From Sinobaca qinghaiensis (GTDB taxonomy: Bacteria > Bacillota > Bacilli > Bacillales > Marinococcaceae), in contig NZ_RAPK01000010.1 of the NCBI RefSeq assembly GCF_003610495.1, forward strand, positions 1 through 64,000: a stretch of 64,000 nucleotides of DNA, written 5' to 3'. The notes under the pieces are model-generated. The model did not search any database, was not told the DNA's origin, and worked only from the letters and a program-made list of their open reading frames with translations. Numbering within the stretch: the stretch's first letter is position 1; every line of letters begins with the position of its first letter. Below, piece after piece: positions 10,500 through 19,300 of this stretch. The translations under genes and the position numbers were made by a program.

Positions 10500-10820
10500 A
10501 TGCAGAAAAAACGCTATTACGTGGACATGGAACAATCGGGCATGGGTATTTCTGAAGTACAGACCGGCGAAAACACTATCCAATACGCGGTGGACGTTAC
10601 ACCGGAAGAAAAAGAAGAGCTCGAAAAGCAAATCGATGAAGTAAAACACGAAGATGCTTCCGGCGGAGAAATTTTAGCCAGGGCAGTTGATGAAAGAAAC
10701 GCTGATGCAGCCAAAGATAAAATGCAGGTAAAAATGGATAGCCTATATAAAAAAATCTTTGAAGTAGGCACGCCGGAAACGAAAGATTTCATCCGCGAAA
10801 TTAGAAGCGACCTTGTTTAA
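10500..10820 (+). CDS. Hypothetical acidic protein, 106 aa
   Basis: I do not recognise this family. The protein is charged and mostly helical by composition, with no membrane segment or cysteine. The N-terminal half (KRYYVDMEQSGMGISEVQ) looks beta-rich, and the middle (EEKEELEKQIDEVKHEDA) a short amphipathic or coiled helix. The ribosome binding site AAAGGAG is good. It lies 63 bp after the aminotransferase and ends at a strong terminator. Its place in the fabL-ntdP neighbourhood corresponds roughly to B. subtilis ygaB, but I cannot confirm homology. A 12-bp palindrome TAAAGCGCTTTA (10470-10481) sits just upstream. Confidence 0.7.
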   Translation: MQKKRYYVDMEQSGMGISEVQTGENTIQYAVDVTPEEKEELEKQIDEVKHEDASGGEILARAVDERNADAAKDKMQVKMDSLYKKIFEVGTPETKDFIREIRSDLV

Positions 10821-10873
10821 TTTGATTTTCAAAATAAAATAAATACTATTTGATCAGCAGATATATTTTCACT

Positions 10874-10913
10874 AAAAAACGGCCCCCTTTATTTTAAAGG
10901 GAGTCGTTTTTTT
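10874..10913. terminator. Terminator after the 106-aa gene
   Basis: The arm AAAACG plus CCCCTTTA pairs with TAAAGGG plus CGTTTT with a small internal mismatch, and is followed by a T run. It can also serve the converging gamma-glutamyltransferase gene. Confidence 0.75.
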
Positions 10914-10930
10914 AAATCGGCAACTATCTG

Positions 10931-12544
10931 CTACCAGGCTGATATGCTGCCGTCCGTTCTTGATTCCGTACCAGCGGCATAAACTCCTGAGGCTTTATCC
11001 TTCCAGATAATCTGTCCGCGTCCAAAACTGCCGGAATGATGAGCGGTTTCCATTTGATGCCCGCGGGCTGCAAGCTGTTGAATGGTGGAAGACGGAAAAG
11101 CATGCTCTATACTTACCTTTTTTCCACTTATCCACTGCCATCTTGGGGCATCCAGCGCGGCCTGCGGATTCATATTAAAGTCGATTGTATTCATTACGAC
11201 CTGCATATGCCCCTGCGGCTGCATAAATCCTCCCATTACTCCAAAGGGGCCAATCGCTTCCTTTCCCTTTGTGAGAAAGCCGGGAATAATTGTATGAAAT
11301 GTTTTCCTGCCGCCTTCCAGCGCGTTATCATGACCGGGATCCATAGAAAAATTATGGCCTCTGTTCTGCAGAGCTATTCCTGTATCAGGAACAACCACTC
11401 CCGAACCGAATCCCATATAGTTACTTTGGATAAACGATACCATGTTTCCCTCATTATCTGCAGCTGCCAGATAAACGGTCCCTCCTTTTGGAGGAGTACC
11501 GGCCTGAGGATCCACAGCTTTTTCTCCAATAAGTTTCGTTCTTTCTTTTATATACTCTTCAGATAAAAGAGCGGCGGTGCTTTGTTTCATTTTGGCAGCG
11601 TCTGTAATATATTCCAGACCATCAGCAAATGCCAATTTTAACGCTTCTATTTGTTTGTGCAGGGTCTCTTCATTGTCTCTTTCTTTCAGAGAATGGCTTT
11701 CGATCATTTTTAAAGCCTGCAGCGCAACGAGCCCCTGGCCGTTTGGCGGAATTTCCCATACTTCATATCCTTTATAAGAAACGTGAATCGGCTCCACCCA
11801 CTCCGCCCGGAAAGAGGCGAGGTCCTCTTTTGAAAGAAAACCGTCATGTGCAGCGGAAAAATCCGCTATCTCTTCGGCAATACTGCCTTCATAAAAAGAA
11901 CGGTCCCCTTCTTCAGCCAGGCGTCTCAGCGTCCTCGCATGCCCCGGCGATTTCCATACTTCCCCGGCCCGGGGAGCTTTTCCTTCCGGCATAAAAATAC
12001 GGAACCACTCTTCGAACACTTTGCCTTCCAGCTTTTGCTCAAAAGCGGCAGCTCCTTTATTCCAAAATTCTGCCAGCACCGGTGATAGTGGATATCCGTT
12101 TTCAGCATAATCGATTGCCGGCTGCAGCAGATCAGAGAACGGCAGCCTGCCAAAGCGCCGGGAGAGTTCTCCCCAGGCAGAAGGGGCGCCGGGAACGGTA
12201 ACCGGAATCAGGCCGTGTACAGGAATTTCTGACAGCCCTCTTTTTTTCAATGCACCAATTGATAAAGAGGCAGGCGCCGGACCGCTTGCATTTAAACCGT
12301 GCAGCTTGTCTTTTATCCAAACCAGGGCAAAGGCATCCCCGCCAATTCCGTTTGAAGTCGGCTCCACAACAGTAAGGCACGCGGCTGTGGCAATAGCGGC
12401 ATCAACTGCATTTCCGCCTTTTTTTAAAATATCCAGGCCGGCCTGGGAAGCAAGCGGCTGGGAGGTGGCTACTACGCCGTTTTTAGCATAAACTGTAGAA
12501 CGTTTGGAAGCATATGGATTATAGCCCGCATCAAAAGTTAGCAT
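10931..12544 (-). CDS. ywrD: YwrD-type gamma-glutamyltransferase family protein
   Basis: Ntn-hydrolase precursor of the GGT family, 537 aa. Conserved blocks are GVVATSQPLAS, GGNAVDAAIA and EPTSNGIGGD. The self-processing nucleophile is T356 in GGTVYLAAAD, and FGSGVV-x-PDTGI follows. No signal peptide is present (MLTFDAGYNP start), unlike secreted Bacillus GGT, so it should act in the cytosol like YwrD. The likely reaction is hydrolysis or transfer of gamma-glutamyl groups from glutathione-like or poly-glutamyl substrates. It is the last gene of a mutY-SDR-ggt run, 12 nt after the SDR. Confidence 0.87.
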   Translation of the reverse strand: MLTFDAGYNPYASKRSTVYAKNGVVATSQPLASQAGLDILKKGGNAVDAAIATAACLTVVEPTSNGIGGDAFALVWIKDKLHGLNASGPAPASLSIGALKKRGLSEIPVHGLIPVTVPGAPSAWGELSRRFGRLPFSDLLQPAIDYAENGYPLSPVLAEFWNKGAAAFEQKLEGKVFEEWFRIFMPEGKAPRAGEVWKSPGHARTLRRLAEEGDRSFYEGSIAEEIADFSAAHDGFLSKEDLASFRAEWVEPIHVSYKGYEVWEIPPNGQGLVALQALKMIESHSLKERDNEETLHKQIEALKLAFADGLEYITDAAKMKQSTAALLSEEYIKERTKLIGEKAVDPQAGTPPKGGTVYLAAADNEGNMVSFIQSNYMGFGSGVVVPDTGIALQNRGHNFSMDPGHDNALEGGRKTFHTIIPGFLTKGKEAIGPFGVMGGFMQPQGHMQVVMNTIDFNMNPQAALDAPRWQWISGKKVSIEHAFPSSTIQQLAARGHQMETAHHSGSFGRGQIIWKDKASGVYAAGTESRTDGSISAW

Positions 12545-12556
12545 ATAAGTCTCCTT

Positions 12557-13315
12557 TTACATATTCATATTGGACTGCCCGCCGTCTACGTTAATACTTG
12601 CCCCTATAATCCAGGAGCTTTTTGGTGAAGCAAGAAATAACGCCGTGTTGGCAATTTCTTCAACCGTGCCGAAGCGGCCGGCCGGTATTTCCTGCTTTAC
12701 AAATGCTTTCATTTTTTCCGGATCTGCGTCTATCCGCTTCTGCCAGTTTCCGCTTGGATGAAGGATCGATCCGGGAGCAATGGAATTAACGCGGATGCCC
12801 TTTTTCACTGCTTCATCTGCTAAAGATTTAGTAAAGCTTATTAAAGCCGCCTTTGCGTTATTATATGTAGGCTTTCCGCCTGATTCTCTTCCGAAAATGG
12901 AAGTAATCTGCAGAATGACCCCTTCCTGCTTTTTTATCATCTGCTCGTAGGCAAGCTTGCTTAAATGCACAGCTGAAAAATAATTCCATTCCATCGCATG
13001 ATAGAAATCCTCCATATCGGTCTCCAGAACAGAAGTGCCGTTACTGCCTCCCAGATTGTTTACGAGAATATCAATGTCTCCTGCCTCGTCCAGAAAAGTC
13101 TGAAATACGGCTTCCCGCTGCTTCTCATCCGTTAAGTCGCCAGCTAAAGGAATAATGGCCTCCTGCTTTGCTGCCATTTCATTTAGGATATCCGTTGACC
13201 GGGCGGCTGCCCCGACTATGGCTCCCTCTGCAGCAAATGCCTCTGCAATACCGCGCCCGATTCCTTTGGAGGCTCCAGTGACGAGTACTTTTTTTCCTGT
13301 TAGTTCCAGATCCAT
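12557..13315 (-). CDS. Short-chain dehydrogenase/reductase
   Basis: Classical SDR, 252 aa, NAD(P)-dependent. The cofactor motif TGASKGIGRG, the N-loop NNLGGS, the catalytic serine (QITSIFGRE) and Y-x3-K (TYNNAKAA) are present. I use the ATG at 13315, which has GGAGAGGGG at proper spacing; the longer reading runs 26 codons into mutY. It is tightly packed between mutY and ywrD. Substrate unknown. Confidence 0.85.
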   Translation of the reverse strand: MDLELTGKKVLVTGASKGIGRGIAEAFAAEGAIVGAAARSTDILNEMAAKQEAIIPLAGDLTDEKQREAVFQTFLDEAGDIDILVNNLGGSNGTSVLETDMEDFYHAMEWNYFSAVHLSKLAYEQMIKKQEGVILQITSIFGRESGGKPTYNNAKAALISFTKSLADEAVKKGIRVNSIAPGSILHPSGNWQKRIDADPEKMKAFVKQEIPAGRFGTVEEIANTALFLASPKSSWIIGASINVDGGQSNMNM

Positions 13316-13316
13316 A

Positions 13317-14411
13317 TTACTTCCCCTCTCCTTTTTGCTGATGCAGTATTTTTTGATGCGATACTGGAAATGCGTACCTTTCCGCCTCTTCAAGCGTCAT
13401 CCATTTCCAGACACCCTCCTGAGGGGTGGATACATCGGTACTTACGGTCTCTGCTTCATATACGGTAATATTCCAGATTAAGTGGGAAAATGCGTGCTCC
13501 ACATACTGAACAGGTTCTATATTAACTGCCTTTTCTCCTATGTGTTCATGAATAAACACCTGCACCTGTTCAGCCTGCGATTCTTCCTGTTTTGTTCCTG
13601 CATTTGGGAATTCCCACATTTTAGCGAGAAGTCCCTTTTCTTCTCTTTGATGAAAAAGAAAACGTCCATCCGGGGATTTTAGCACTACAGCCGCCATTTC
13701 ACGGGCTTTGGCAGCTTTCTTTTTTTCTTTAATCGGAAGCATCTGTTCTTTTCCCTGCATACGTGCTTCACAGAATTCCTGCACCGGGCAGAGGAGACAT
13801 CCGGGTGACCTTGGCGTACAAACCATCGCCCCAAGTTCCATAACAGCCTGATTAAACTGGGAAGGCGGCACGTTTTCCAAAAACGTAGGAAGAGCGGCTT
13901 CGAATGTTTTTCTTGTTTTTGCTTTGCCAATATCCTCTTCAATACATAAAAGCCTGGAGAATACCCTCATTACATTACCGTCCACCGCCGGTTCCGGCAG
14001 TTCGTAGGCTATGCTCATCACGGCGCCTGAGGTATAGGGACCTACTCCTTTTAATGAAGAAAATAACTTCGGGTCTGCAGGTACTCTGCCTTCGTATTTC
14101 TCATGTACTTCTTTTACCGCATGCTGTAGATTCCGCACCCTCGAATAATAACCGAGTCCCTCCCAGGCTTTAAGCACCTTTTCTTCTTCCGCTTCCGCCA
14201 GATCTTTAATAGAAGGAAATTTCTCCATGAAGTTATTAAAATAAGGGATGACCGTGTCTACTTTCGTCTGCTGAAGCATCACTTCAGAGACCCATATTCG
14301 ATAAGGATCCTGGTTTTCCCGCCATGGAAGGATTCTTTGATTGTGACTGTACCACTCGAGCAGCTGCTCCTGAAAATTTTCTATATCTGTACTATTCCAT
14401 TTCTCTGTCAT
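13317..14411 (-). CDS. mutY: Adenine DNA glycosylase MutY
   Basis: Base-excision repair enzyme removing adenine opposite 8-oxoguanine, 364 aa. The catalytic glutamate is in VSEVMLQQTK, the helix-hairpin-helix in LKGVGPYTSG, and the catalytic aspartate in VDGNVMRV. The [4Fe-4S] cluster ligands follow the C-x6-C-x2-C-x5-C pattern (CTPRSPGCLLCPVQEFC). A C-terminal NUDIX-like domain recognises 8-oxoG. It corresponds to B. subtilis YfhQ and keeps its place near yfhP. A defence against oxidative mutagenesis fits the peroxide-stress genes nearby. Confidence 0.94.
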   Translation of the reverse strand: MTEKWNSTDIENFQEQLLEWYSHNQRILPWRENQDPYRIWVSEVMLQQTKVDTVIPYFNNFMEKFPSIKDLAEAEEEKVLKAWEGLGYYSRVRNLQHAVKEVHEKYEGRVPADPKLFSSLKGVGPYTSGAVMSIAYELPEPAVDGNVMRVFSRLLCIEEDIGKAKTRKTFEAALPTFLENVPPSQFNQAVMELGAMVCTPRSPGCLLCPVQEFCEARMQGKEQMLPIKEKKKAAKAREMAAVVLKSPDGRFLFHQREEKGLLAKMWEFPNAGTKQEESQAEQVQVFIHEHIGEKAVNIEPVQYVEHAFSHLIWNITVYEAETVSTDVSTPQEGVWKWMTLEEAERYAFPVSHQKILHQQKGEGK

Positions 14412-14432
14412 TATATCCTCCTGCTGTTGCCG

Positions 14433-14747
14433 TTACTTTTTATTAAGCCGGGAAAATGCCCAGCAGTTCATCCCCGCTGTCCCTTTTTCAAGTAAAGGCA
14501 GAAGCCCGCCAAATGCTGCATCAGCTGGATCGCTCCGCCTTTCTTTTATGTATTCATACTGCTTCATGGAAGAAACTTCTATCATTTCCACATAAAGCCC
14601 TTTCTGATCAGCGGCTTCATACCATTCAACAGGTCCGGCTTCCAAAGCCTCCATTTCTTCTATCACTTTTTTCATTTTAGTCAGATAGGTTTCGGTGCTT
14701 TCTTCCTTTACTTTATACTCCATGAAAATTACGATAGGTTTCTGCAT
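14433..14747 (-). CDS. Hypothetical protein, possible dimeric alpha-beta barrel
   Basis: Small cytosolic protein, 104 aa, not recognised by name. The pattern of strand (PIVIFMEYKVK), helix with charged repeats (YLTKMKKVIEEMEAL) and strands (GLYVEMIEVS) resembles ferredoxin-like dimeric alpha-beta barrels such as NIPSNAP or antibiotic-monooxygenase-like proteins. This is inference from composition only. I prefer the ATG at 14747, with AAAGGA upstream, over the in-frame ATG 21 nt earlier. It lies 21 nt upstream of mutY and is likely co-transcribed with it. Confidence 0.65.
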   Translation of the reverse strand: MQKPIVIFMEYKVKEESTETYLTKMKKVIEEMEALEAGPVEWYEAADQKGLYVEMIEVSSMKQYEYIKERRSDPADAAFGGLLPLLEKGTAGMNCWAFSRLNKK

Positions 14748-14870
14748 AAACCCCTGTCCTTTCTGCATGCTGAGGCATGTTATCTATAAAAGATCATGTT
14801 ATAATTCTAAATAGACTTTTTTATATTACAATGAACGTTCTAGAAGGAACCGTTCCTGAAGGAGGTACCC

Positions 14871-15857
14871 TTGGATACTGCAACGCACGTTGTTATGGGT
14901 GTGGGGATCGGCGGGCTCGCTACCATGGATCCTGTAATTGCTGAAAATCCAGCTGCTCTTCAAACCGTAATGGCAGCCGTCATTATAGGGTCGCAGGCTC
15001 CTGATTTCGACACCATACTTAAGCTGAAAAATAACGCGGTTTATATTAGATACCACCGCGGGCCTACTCATTCTATTCCGGCCGTTTTAACCTGGCCGCT
15101 TCTTATATCCGGATTCTTTTATATGTTTAATCCGGAGATTTCCTTTTTGCATTTATGGCTGTGGACGTTTTTAGCAGTATTTCTGCATGTATTTGTGGAT
15201 ATTTTTAATGCCTACGGCACACAGGCACTCTCCCCTTTTAACAAAAAGTGGATCGGGCTCGGCGTTATCAACATATTCGATCCATTTATTTTCTTTGCCC
15301 ATATTTTCGGATTTATCGCCTGGAGCTACGGCCTGGACCCTGGATGGACCTTTCTAACCGTTTACGCCATTTTAATTATTTATTACATTTGGCGCTATAA
15401 AGTACGAAATGATGTGCTGAAAAAAGCTGCCTATTTTCATCCGGACGCTACACACTTTTTCATATCCCCTACCTATAATTGGAAAAATTTCCATTTGGTT
15501 GTGCGGACAAAAGAAAAGCTGCACGTTACTGAATCAAAAAATAAAGTCGTTCGTTATCTGGAAAGTTATCCATTTGAGCCGATTCCGTCTGACCCTGTCA
15601 TTGATGCGGCGCTTCACGACCACAACTTGTCTTCCTTCTTATCTTTTTCACCAACCTATCGATGGCTGGTCAGAGAACTTGATAATGGGTGGGAAGTAAA
15701 GTTTATTGATCTGAGGTACCGGAGTAAGGGGTTCTATCCTTTTGTAGCCGTCGTGCGGATGAACAAAGATTTAGCACCGTATACGTCTTATACCGGCTGG
15801 ATTTTCTCTACAGAAACACTTGAAAAAAAATTAAAACAGGGAGAGCGGCTACGCTAG
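14871..15857 (+). CDS. yfhP: YfhP-type membrane-bound metal-dependent hydrolase
   Basis: Integral membrane protein of the YdjM/LexA-regulated hydrolase-like family, 328 aa. The N-terminal part shows metal-ligand candidates DTATHVVMG, SQAPDFDT and RYHRGPTHS, then several membrane helices to about residue 180. A soluble C-terminal domain follows. Translation starts at TTG behind GGAGGTACCC. The substrate is unknown. It keeps the yfhP-mutY adjacency of B. subtilis but is divergent here. Confidence 0.83.
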   Translation: MDTATHVVMGVGIGGLATMDPVIAENPAALQTVMAAVIIGSQAPDFDTILKLKNNAVYIRYHRGPTHSIPAVLTWPLLISGFFYMFNPEISFLHLWLWTFLAVFLHVFVDIFNAYGTQALSPFNKKWIGLGVINIFDPFIFFAHIFGFIAWSYGLDPGWTFLTVYAILIIYYIWRYKVRNDVLKKAAYFHPDATHFFISPTYNWKNFHLVVRTKEKLHVTESKNKVVRYLESYPFEPIPSDPVIDAALHDHNLSSFLSFSPTYRWLVRELDNGWEVKFIDLRYRSKGFYPFVAVVRMNKDLAPYTSYTGWIFSTETLEKKLKQGERLR

Positions 15858-15874
15858 CATGCCGCTCTTTTTTT
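15842..15874. terminator. Terminator, yfhP / yfhJ
   Basis: AGAGCGGC pairs with GCCGCTCT and is followed by a run of T on the plus strand. It overlaps the last codons of yfhP. Confidence 0.8.
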
Positions 15875-16142
15875 AATGTTTTGGCTCGTCAGGTTCATTC
15901 ATCATTCCGGAAAACTTCTCGTTTGTCGGATTATAGTTATGAAGATGAGGGCCGTATTGGCTGATCCACTGCAGCACGATTTTTTCCGTCATTTCTTTTC
16001 CCTGGTATTCTCTGCCGGACTTCGCGCGCGTTGCTTCAAAATCTTCCCACAAATACTCCACCCACATTTTTGCTTTTGCAGTCGACAACTTATCGTTTCT
16101 GCTTAGCAGCACATTTGTCAGCCTCATGATGTGATCATCCAT
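15873..16142 (-). CDS. yfhJ: YfhJ-like (WVELL family) protein
   Basis: Small protein, 89 aa. The core AKMWVEYLWEDFEATRAKSGREYQGKEMTEKIV (in pieces: WVEYLWEDFEAT, GREYQG, MTEKIVLQWI) matches the WVELL/YfhJ family. Function unknown. The ATG at 16142 is preferred because GAGGTGG lies just before it; the upstream in-frame ATG would bury that site. It overlaps the end of yfhH by 8 bp, as expected for a recX-yfhH-yfhJ operon. Confidence 0.78.
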   Translation of the reverse strand: MDDHIMRLTNVLLSRNDKLSTAKAKMWVEYLWEDFEATRAKSGREYQGKEMTEKIVLQWISQYGPHLHNYNPTNEKFSGMMNEPDEPKH

Positions 16143-16458
16143 TTTGTTCCACCTCGTTTCCAAGAAGAGACAAAGGAAGTGCCTCTAATTCCTCACTGCC
16201 TTTACGGAAGCCCCACGCAAACACCCCGTTAAAGTAATCAATATAAAACGTCGTGTCTTCATTCTTTACTTCATAAGCACTTCCTTTGGAAAATGCTTCC
16301 GGATTCACCATATACGCTTCTGCCAGTGTTTTTTTGCGTTCGTACACGGCAAGTTCACTGACCATCCCCATCTGCTCTGCTTTTTTTGCTTTTTCATTCA
16401 ACTCGGCTATCGCCGTTCTAATTTCATGTTCTGTCATTTGGCTGTATCGTTTTTCCAC
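16135..16458 (-). CDS. yfhH: YfhH family protein (DUF1811)
   Basis: Conserved Bacillaceae protein of unknown role, 107 aa. An N-terminal helical hairpin rich in A, E and K (IRTAIAELNEKAKKAEQMG) precedes a short beta-rich half (YEVKNEDTTFYIDYFNGVFAWGF, in pieces). GTG is the start, behind AGGAGAA. Position between recX and yfhJ follows B. subtilis. Confidence 0.82.
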   Translation of the reverse strand: MEKRYSQMTEHEIRTAIAELNEKAKKAEQMGMVSELAVYERKKTLAEAYMVNPEAFSKGSAYEVKNEDTTFYIDYFNGVFAWGFRKGSEELEALPLSLLGNEVEQNG

Positions 16459-16469
16459 TATTCATTCTC

Positions 16470-17279
16470 CTATTCCCCGGACACTTTTTGGTCCAGAAAC
16501 CGCTGAATAAGCTGCATGTTAAAGCCTTTTCTATACAGCTGTTCTTTTACTTTCTGCTGGAGGGTCCGTCCTTCTGCTTTCTTTTCCCACTTACGCAGAA
16601 TCTTATCTCCATGTGCTTCGAGCCTTTCCCACTCTTCCTCTTCATCGGGAACGATAGCTGCCTCTTCCCAGGCAATGGTGAAAATCTCCGTGTCATAGCC
16701 TTTTTGGCGGAGCGCATCCATCATCTTCTTTTTAAAAATAGTATGAGCATCCTTTTGGCGGTCTGCTTTTTTTTGAATAATTTTTACGCCTTTATCAATC
16801 TGCCGTTCTTTCGTAAATTGCAGCAGTGCCTTTTCAGCCAGATCCGGACCGATTCCTTTTTGTCTCAAATCACCGGTAATAATTTTCGGTCCTTTATCCG
16901 TTGTGTTTATTTTGGTGCGTACGAATGCTTCCGCAAAAGCGGCATCATCCAGAAACTTGTAGTCCAGTGCGCGATTTACTGCTTCTTCCACCGCAGCCGG
17001 TGCATATTCTTTTTCAAGCAGATACTGCTCCACCTGCCATTTGGTCCGCATGGAAAACGACAGATAATGAAGAACCGCGTTCCAGGCCCTGCGCTTTTGA
17101 TCAAACGCTTCGATCGCTTCAAGCTCTGTATCACTGAGCTCCAGTCCTTTTTTCAGACCAAATTCGACAATAGCCGATTCATCCACGCTGAAGGCATATT
17201 TATCTTTTCCCTGTTCTTCCGAAAAGATATTGTACCGCTGGCTGTTCTTCTGCTGGGTAGTAATTTTTGCAACTTTCAT
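16470..17279 (-). CDS. recX: Regulatory protein RecX
   Basis: Modulator of the RecA recombinase that binds the RecA filament, 269 aa, the long Bacillus form. Three-helix RecX repeats are seen from about residue 60 on: AWNAVLHYLSFSMRT, YKFLDDAAFAEAFV and IGPDLAEKAL are typical. The gene corresponds to yfhG. Together with the downstream yfhH and yfhJ it forms a compact minus-strand cluster divergent from yfhF. A long opposite-strand ORF covers it and is a shadow. Confidence 0.92.
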   Translation of the reverse strand: MKVAKITTQQKNSQRYNIFSEEQGKDKYAFSVDESAIVEFGLKKGLELSDTELEAIEAFDQKRRAWNAVLHYLSFSMRTKWQVEQYLLEKEYAPAAVEEAVNRALDYKFLDDAAFAEAFVRTKINTTDKGPKIITGDLRQKGIGPDLAEKALLQFTKERQIDKGVKIIQKKADRQKDAHTIFKKKMMDALRQKGYDTEIFTIAWEEAAIVPDEEEEWERLEAHGDKILRKWEKKAEGRTLQQKVKEQLYRKGFNMQLIQRFLDQKVSGE

Positions 17280-17386
17280 TTTCCACCTCCACTGCCTTTA
17301 TAGTGATTAATCTATTTCATTAAAGGGTAACTGTTGTGTAATATCCTTTTCATTTACTATAAACGATCAAGAAATGAGGGTTCCAC

Positions 17387-18292
17387 ATGAATATTGCGAT
17401 AAGCGGCGGAACCGGATTGGTCGGGTCTGCTTTGACCGGCTACTTTACCGCCCAGGGACACCATGTATATATCTTAACAAGAAATACTGAAAACAAACAA
17501 AATAAAGAGCGTATTACTTTCGTAGAATGGCTGGGCTCCTCAAGCGCCCCTGAAAAAGAGCTGCCCAACCTTGATGCTGTCATTAACCTGGCAGGCGCGT
17601 CCATTCAAAAACGCTGGACGGATGACCATAAAAAGGCCATTCTTCAAAGCAGGCTGTCCGCTACCGAAGAAATAGAACGTATCATCGGCGCGGTGCCTTC
17701 CAAACCTGAAGTGCTCATAAACGCCTCTGCTGTCGGCTATTATGGTATATCTGAAGAAGCTGTATTTACAGAATCAAGCCAGCCGGCCGAACGGAACTTT
17801 CTGCAGGAAGTCTCCGAGCAGTGGGAAGAAAAAGCACGCAGCGTCGAAAAACATGGAGTTCGTCTGGTGCTGGCAAGATTCGGCCTCATTTTAGACGGGG
17901 AAGAAGGAGCATTTCCCATGATGATGCTTCCTTATAAGCTATTTGCAGGCGGACCAATTGGCAACGGCCGGCAGTGGTATTCCTGGATACATCTGCGAGA
18001 TGTAGTGGAAATGACGGCTTTTGCTATTGAAACAAAGAAAGTAACAGGACCTATGAACGTGACTGCGCCAGAGCCTATGCGCATGGATGAATTCGGCCGG
18101 ACTCTCGGAACCGTTATGAAAAGACCCCATTGGCTCCCGGTACCGGGCACCGCTCTTCAGAAAACACTTGGTGAAATGAGCGTGCTTATTGTAAACGGTC
18201 AGAAAGCCCTTCCGGAAAAAGCTCTGGAAGCCGGCTATACCTTTTCCTACTCCAAACTAAAACCAGCTCTCGAAGATCTCGTTAATAAATAA
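17387..18292 (+). CDS. yfhF: YfhF-type NAD-dependent epimerase (TIGR01777 family)
   Basis: Extended SDR/epimerase-like protein, 301 aa, resembling bacterial YfcH and cell-division inhibitor SulA-like annotations (a misleading label). The cofactor motif GGTGLVGSAL is at residues 7-16, NLAGASIQKRW at about 70 and SAVGYYG in the active-site region. A C-terminal DUF1731 segment (MKRPHWLPVPGTALQ) is present. The reaction is unknown. It starts the conserved yfh block divergently from recX and ends at a terminator before the ectoine operon. Confidence 0.86.
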   Translation: MNIAISGGTGLVGSALTGYFTAQGHHVYILTRNTENKQNKERITFVEWLGSSSAPEKELPNLDAVINLAGASIQKRWTDDHKKAILQSRLSATEEIERIIGAVPSKPEVLINASAVGYYGISEEAVFTESSQPAERNFLQEVSEQWEEKARSVEKHGVRLVLARFGLILDGEEGAFPMMMLPYKLFAGGPIGNGRQWYSWIHLRDVVEMTAFAIETKKVTGPMNVTAPEPMRMDEFGRTLGTVMKRPHWLPVPGTALQKTLGEMSVLIVNGQKALPEKALEAGYTFSYSKLKPALEDLVNK

Positions 18293-18298
18293 GATAAG

Positions 18299-18329
18299 AA
18301 AGCTTCTCTTTGAAGAGAGGCTTTTTAAT
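18299..18329 (+). terminator. Terminator after yfhF
   Basis: AAAGC-TCTCTT pairs with AAGAGA-GCTTT around a tight loop with one mismatch, followed by TTTTT. Confidence 0.7.
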
Positions 18330-18597
18330 TTGTCCATTTCTCCGTATATTCCTCTGTAAGGCATACTATACTGAAGGAATCTATAAGCGCAGTACGTCCT
18401 ATACTCTTCTATCCCTTATAAGCCGGATTAATACCGTTTAATCGCATCCATTGCCGTTTGATCTTTGCAGAAAACATCCGTATGATGAAAATATACTAAT
18501 AGAGACGGTTAATATCGCATTGTGGCTTGGCCCCGCCAAGTCATATTTTGTGAGATTTCCTGCTGAACACCTCCAAAAAATAACCATTTAAAACAAG
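18330..18597. other. Intergenic region upstream of ectABC, no gene seen
   Basis: About 270 bases without a supportable ORF lie between the yfhF terminator and the ectABC promoter. The base composition is ordinary and I see no riboswitch or repeat. Upstream control elements for osmotic induction could lie here, but none is recognisable. Confidence 0.6.
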
Positions 18598-18623
18598 GTT
18601 TATGTTTGAAATAATCAAGGTAT
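18598..18623 (+). promoter_or_regulatory. Sigma-B-like promoter of ectABC
   Basis: GTTTAT (18598-18603), a 14-bp spacer and AGGTAT (18618-18623) match the general-stress consensus GTTTAA-N13-15-GGGTAT at 5 of 6 positions in each hexamer. It overlaps the sigma-A candidate. Confidence 0.5.
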
Positions 18624-18634
18624 AGAAATATAAG
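18606..18634 (+). promoter_or_regulatory. Sigma-A promoter of ectABC
   Basis: TTGAAA (18606-18611), 17-bp spacer, TATAAG (18629-18634), 34 bp upstream of the ectA ATG. Confidence 0.65.
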
Positions 18635-18668
18635 GCAACTACTAACTTTAATAAGGGTGGTATACGAG

Positions 18669-19184
18669 ATGGAAGCTAAAATGACGGAGACGACTAATGT
18701 GATTGATTCATTAACTTTTGATAAACCCATGGTCGAAGACGGAGCAGACATGTGGGAATTAGTTAAAAACTCTACACTTGATCTAAACTCTTCTTATAAA
18801 TACATTATGATGTGCGAGTTTTTCGCTGAAACCTGCGTGGTGGCAAAAGAAAATGATGAATTAGTTGGGTTTGTAACTGCTTTTATCCCGCCTGAAAAGC
18901 AAGATACAGTTTTTGTATGGCAGGTTGGCGTTGATCCTTCCCAAAGAGGAAAGGGCCTTGCTGTCAGACTTCTTGATGCTGTGCTCGAAAGAGAAGCATG
19001 TAAAGACGTGAAATATATGGAAGCTACAGTAACTCCTTCCAATGAAGCATCTAAAGGATTGTTCAAAAAAGTAGCCAGAACACATGAAACTGAATGTGAG
19101 GTTTTTGAAACATTCGCTGAAGACTTATTTCCGGATGATGAACATGAAGCTGAGCTTACGTTTAAAGTAGGACCGCTTAAATAA
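18669..19184 (+). CDS. ectA: L-2,4-diaminobutyrate acetyltransferase EctA
   Basis: GNAT enzyme that acetylates L-2,4-diaminobutyrate at the gamma amino group with acetyl-CoA, the second step of ectoine synthesis, 171 aa. The acetyl-CoA loop is visible as VGVDPSQRGKGLA, and the LTFDKP start with EDGADMWELVKNS is typical of EctA. I use the ATG at 18669, preceded by AAGGGTGG at 8 nt, not the upstream GTG. The protein is acidic at its C terminus. It is the first gene of ectABC, and ectoine is the osmoprotectant made in response to salt. Confidence 0.96.
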   Translation: MEAKMTETTNVIDSLTFDKPMVEDGADMWELVKNSTLDLNSSYKYIMMCEFFAETCVVAKENDELVGFVTAFIPPEKQDTVFVWQVGVDPSQRGKGLAVRLLDAVLEREACKDVKYMEATVTPSNEASKGLFKKVARTHETECEVFETFAEDLFPDDEHEAELTFKVGPLK

Positions 19185-19300
19185 CAGGTGTTTTCCTTCT
19201 GCCATTCCTTGAATGCAGAAGGCGGTATATATAGATGTTTCTGAATAATAAGTTAATACTAATCTAATTGATACCCTTTTAAGGAGGAGTAATAAAAAGC

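Noticed and set aside
16488-17303. 271-aa ORF opposite recX
   Set aside because: It mirrors the whole recX gene and has a composition unlike real proteins.
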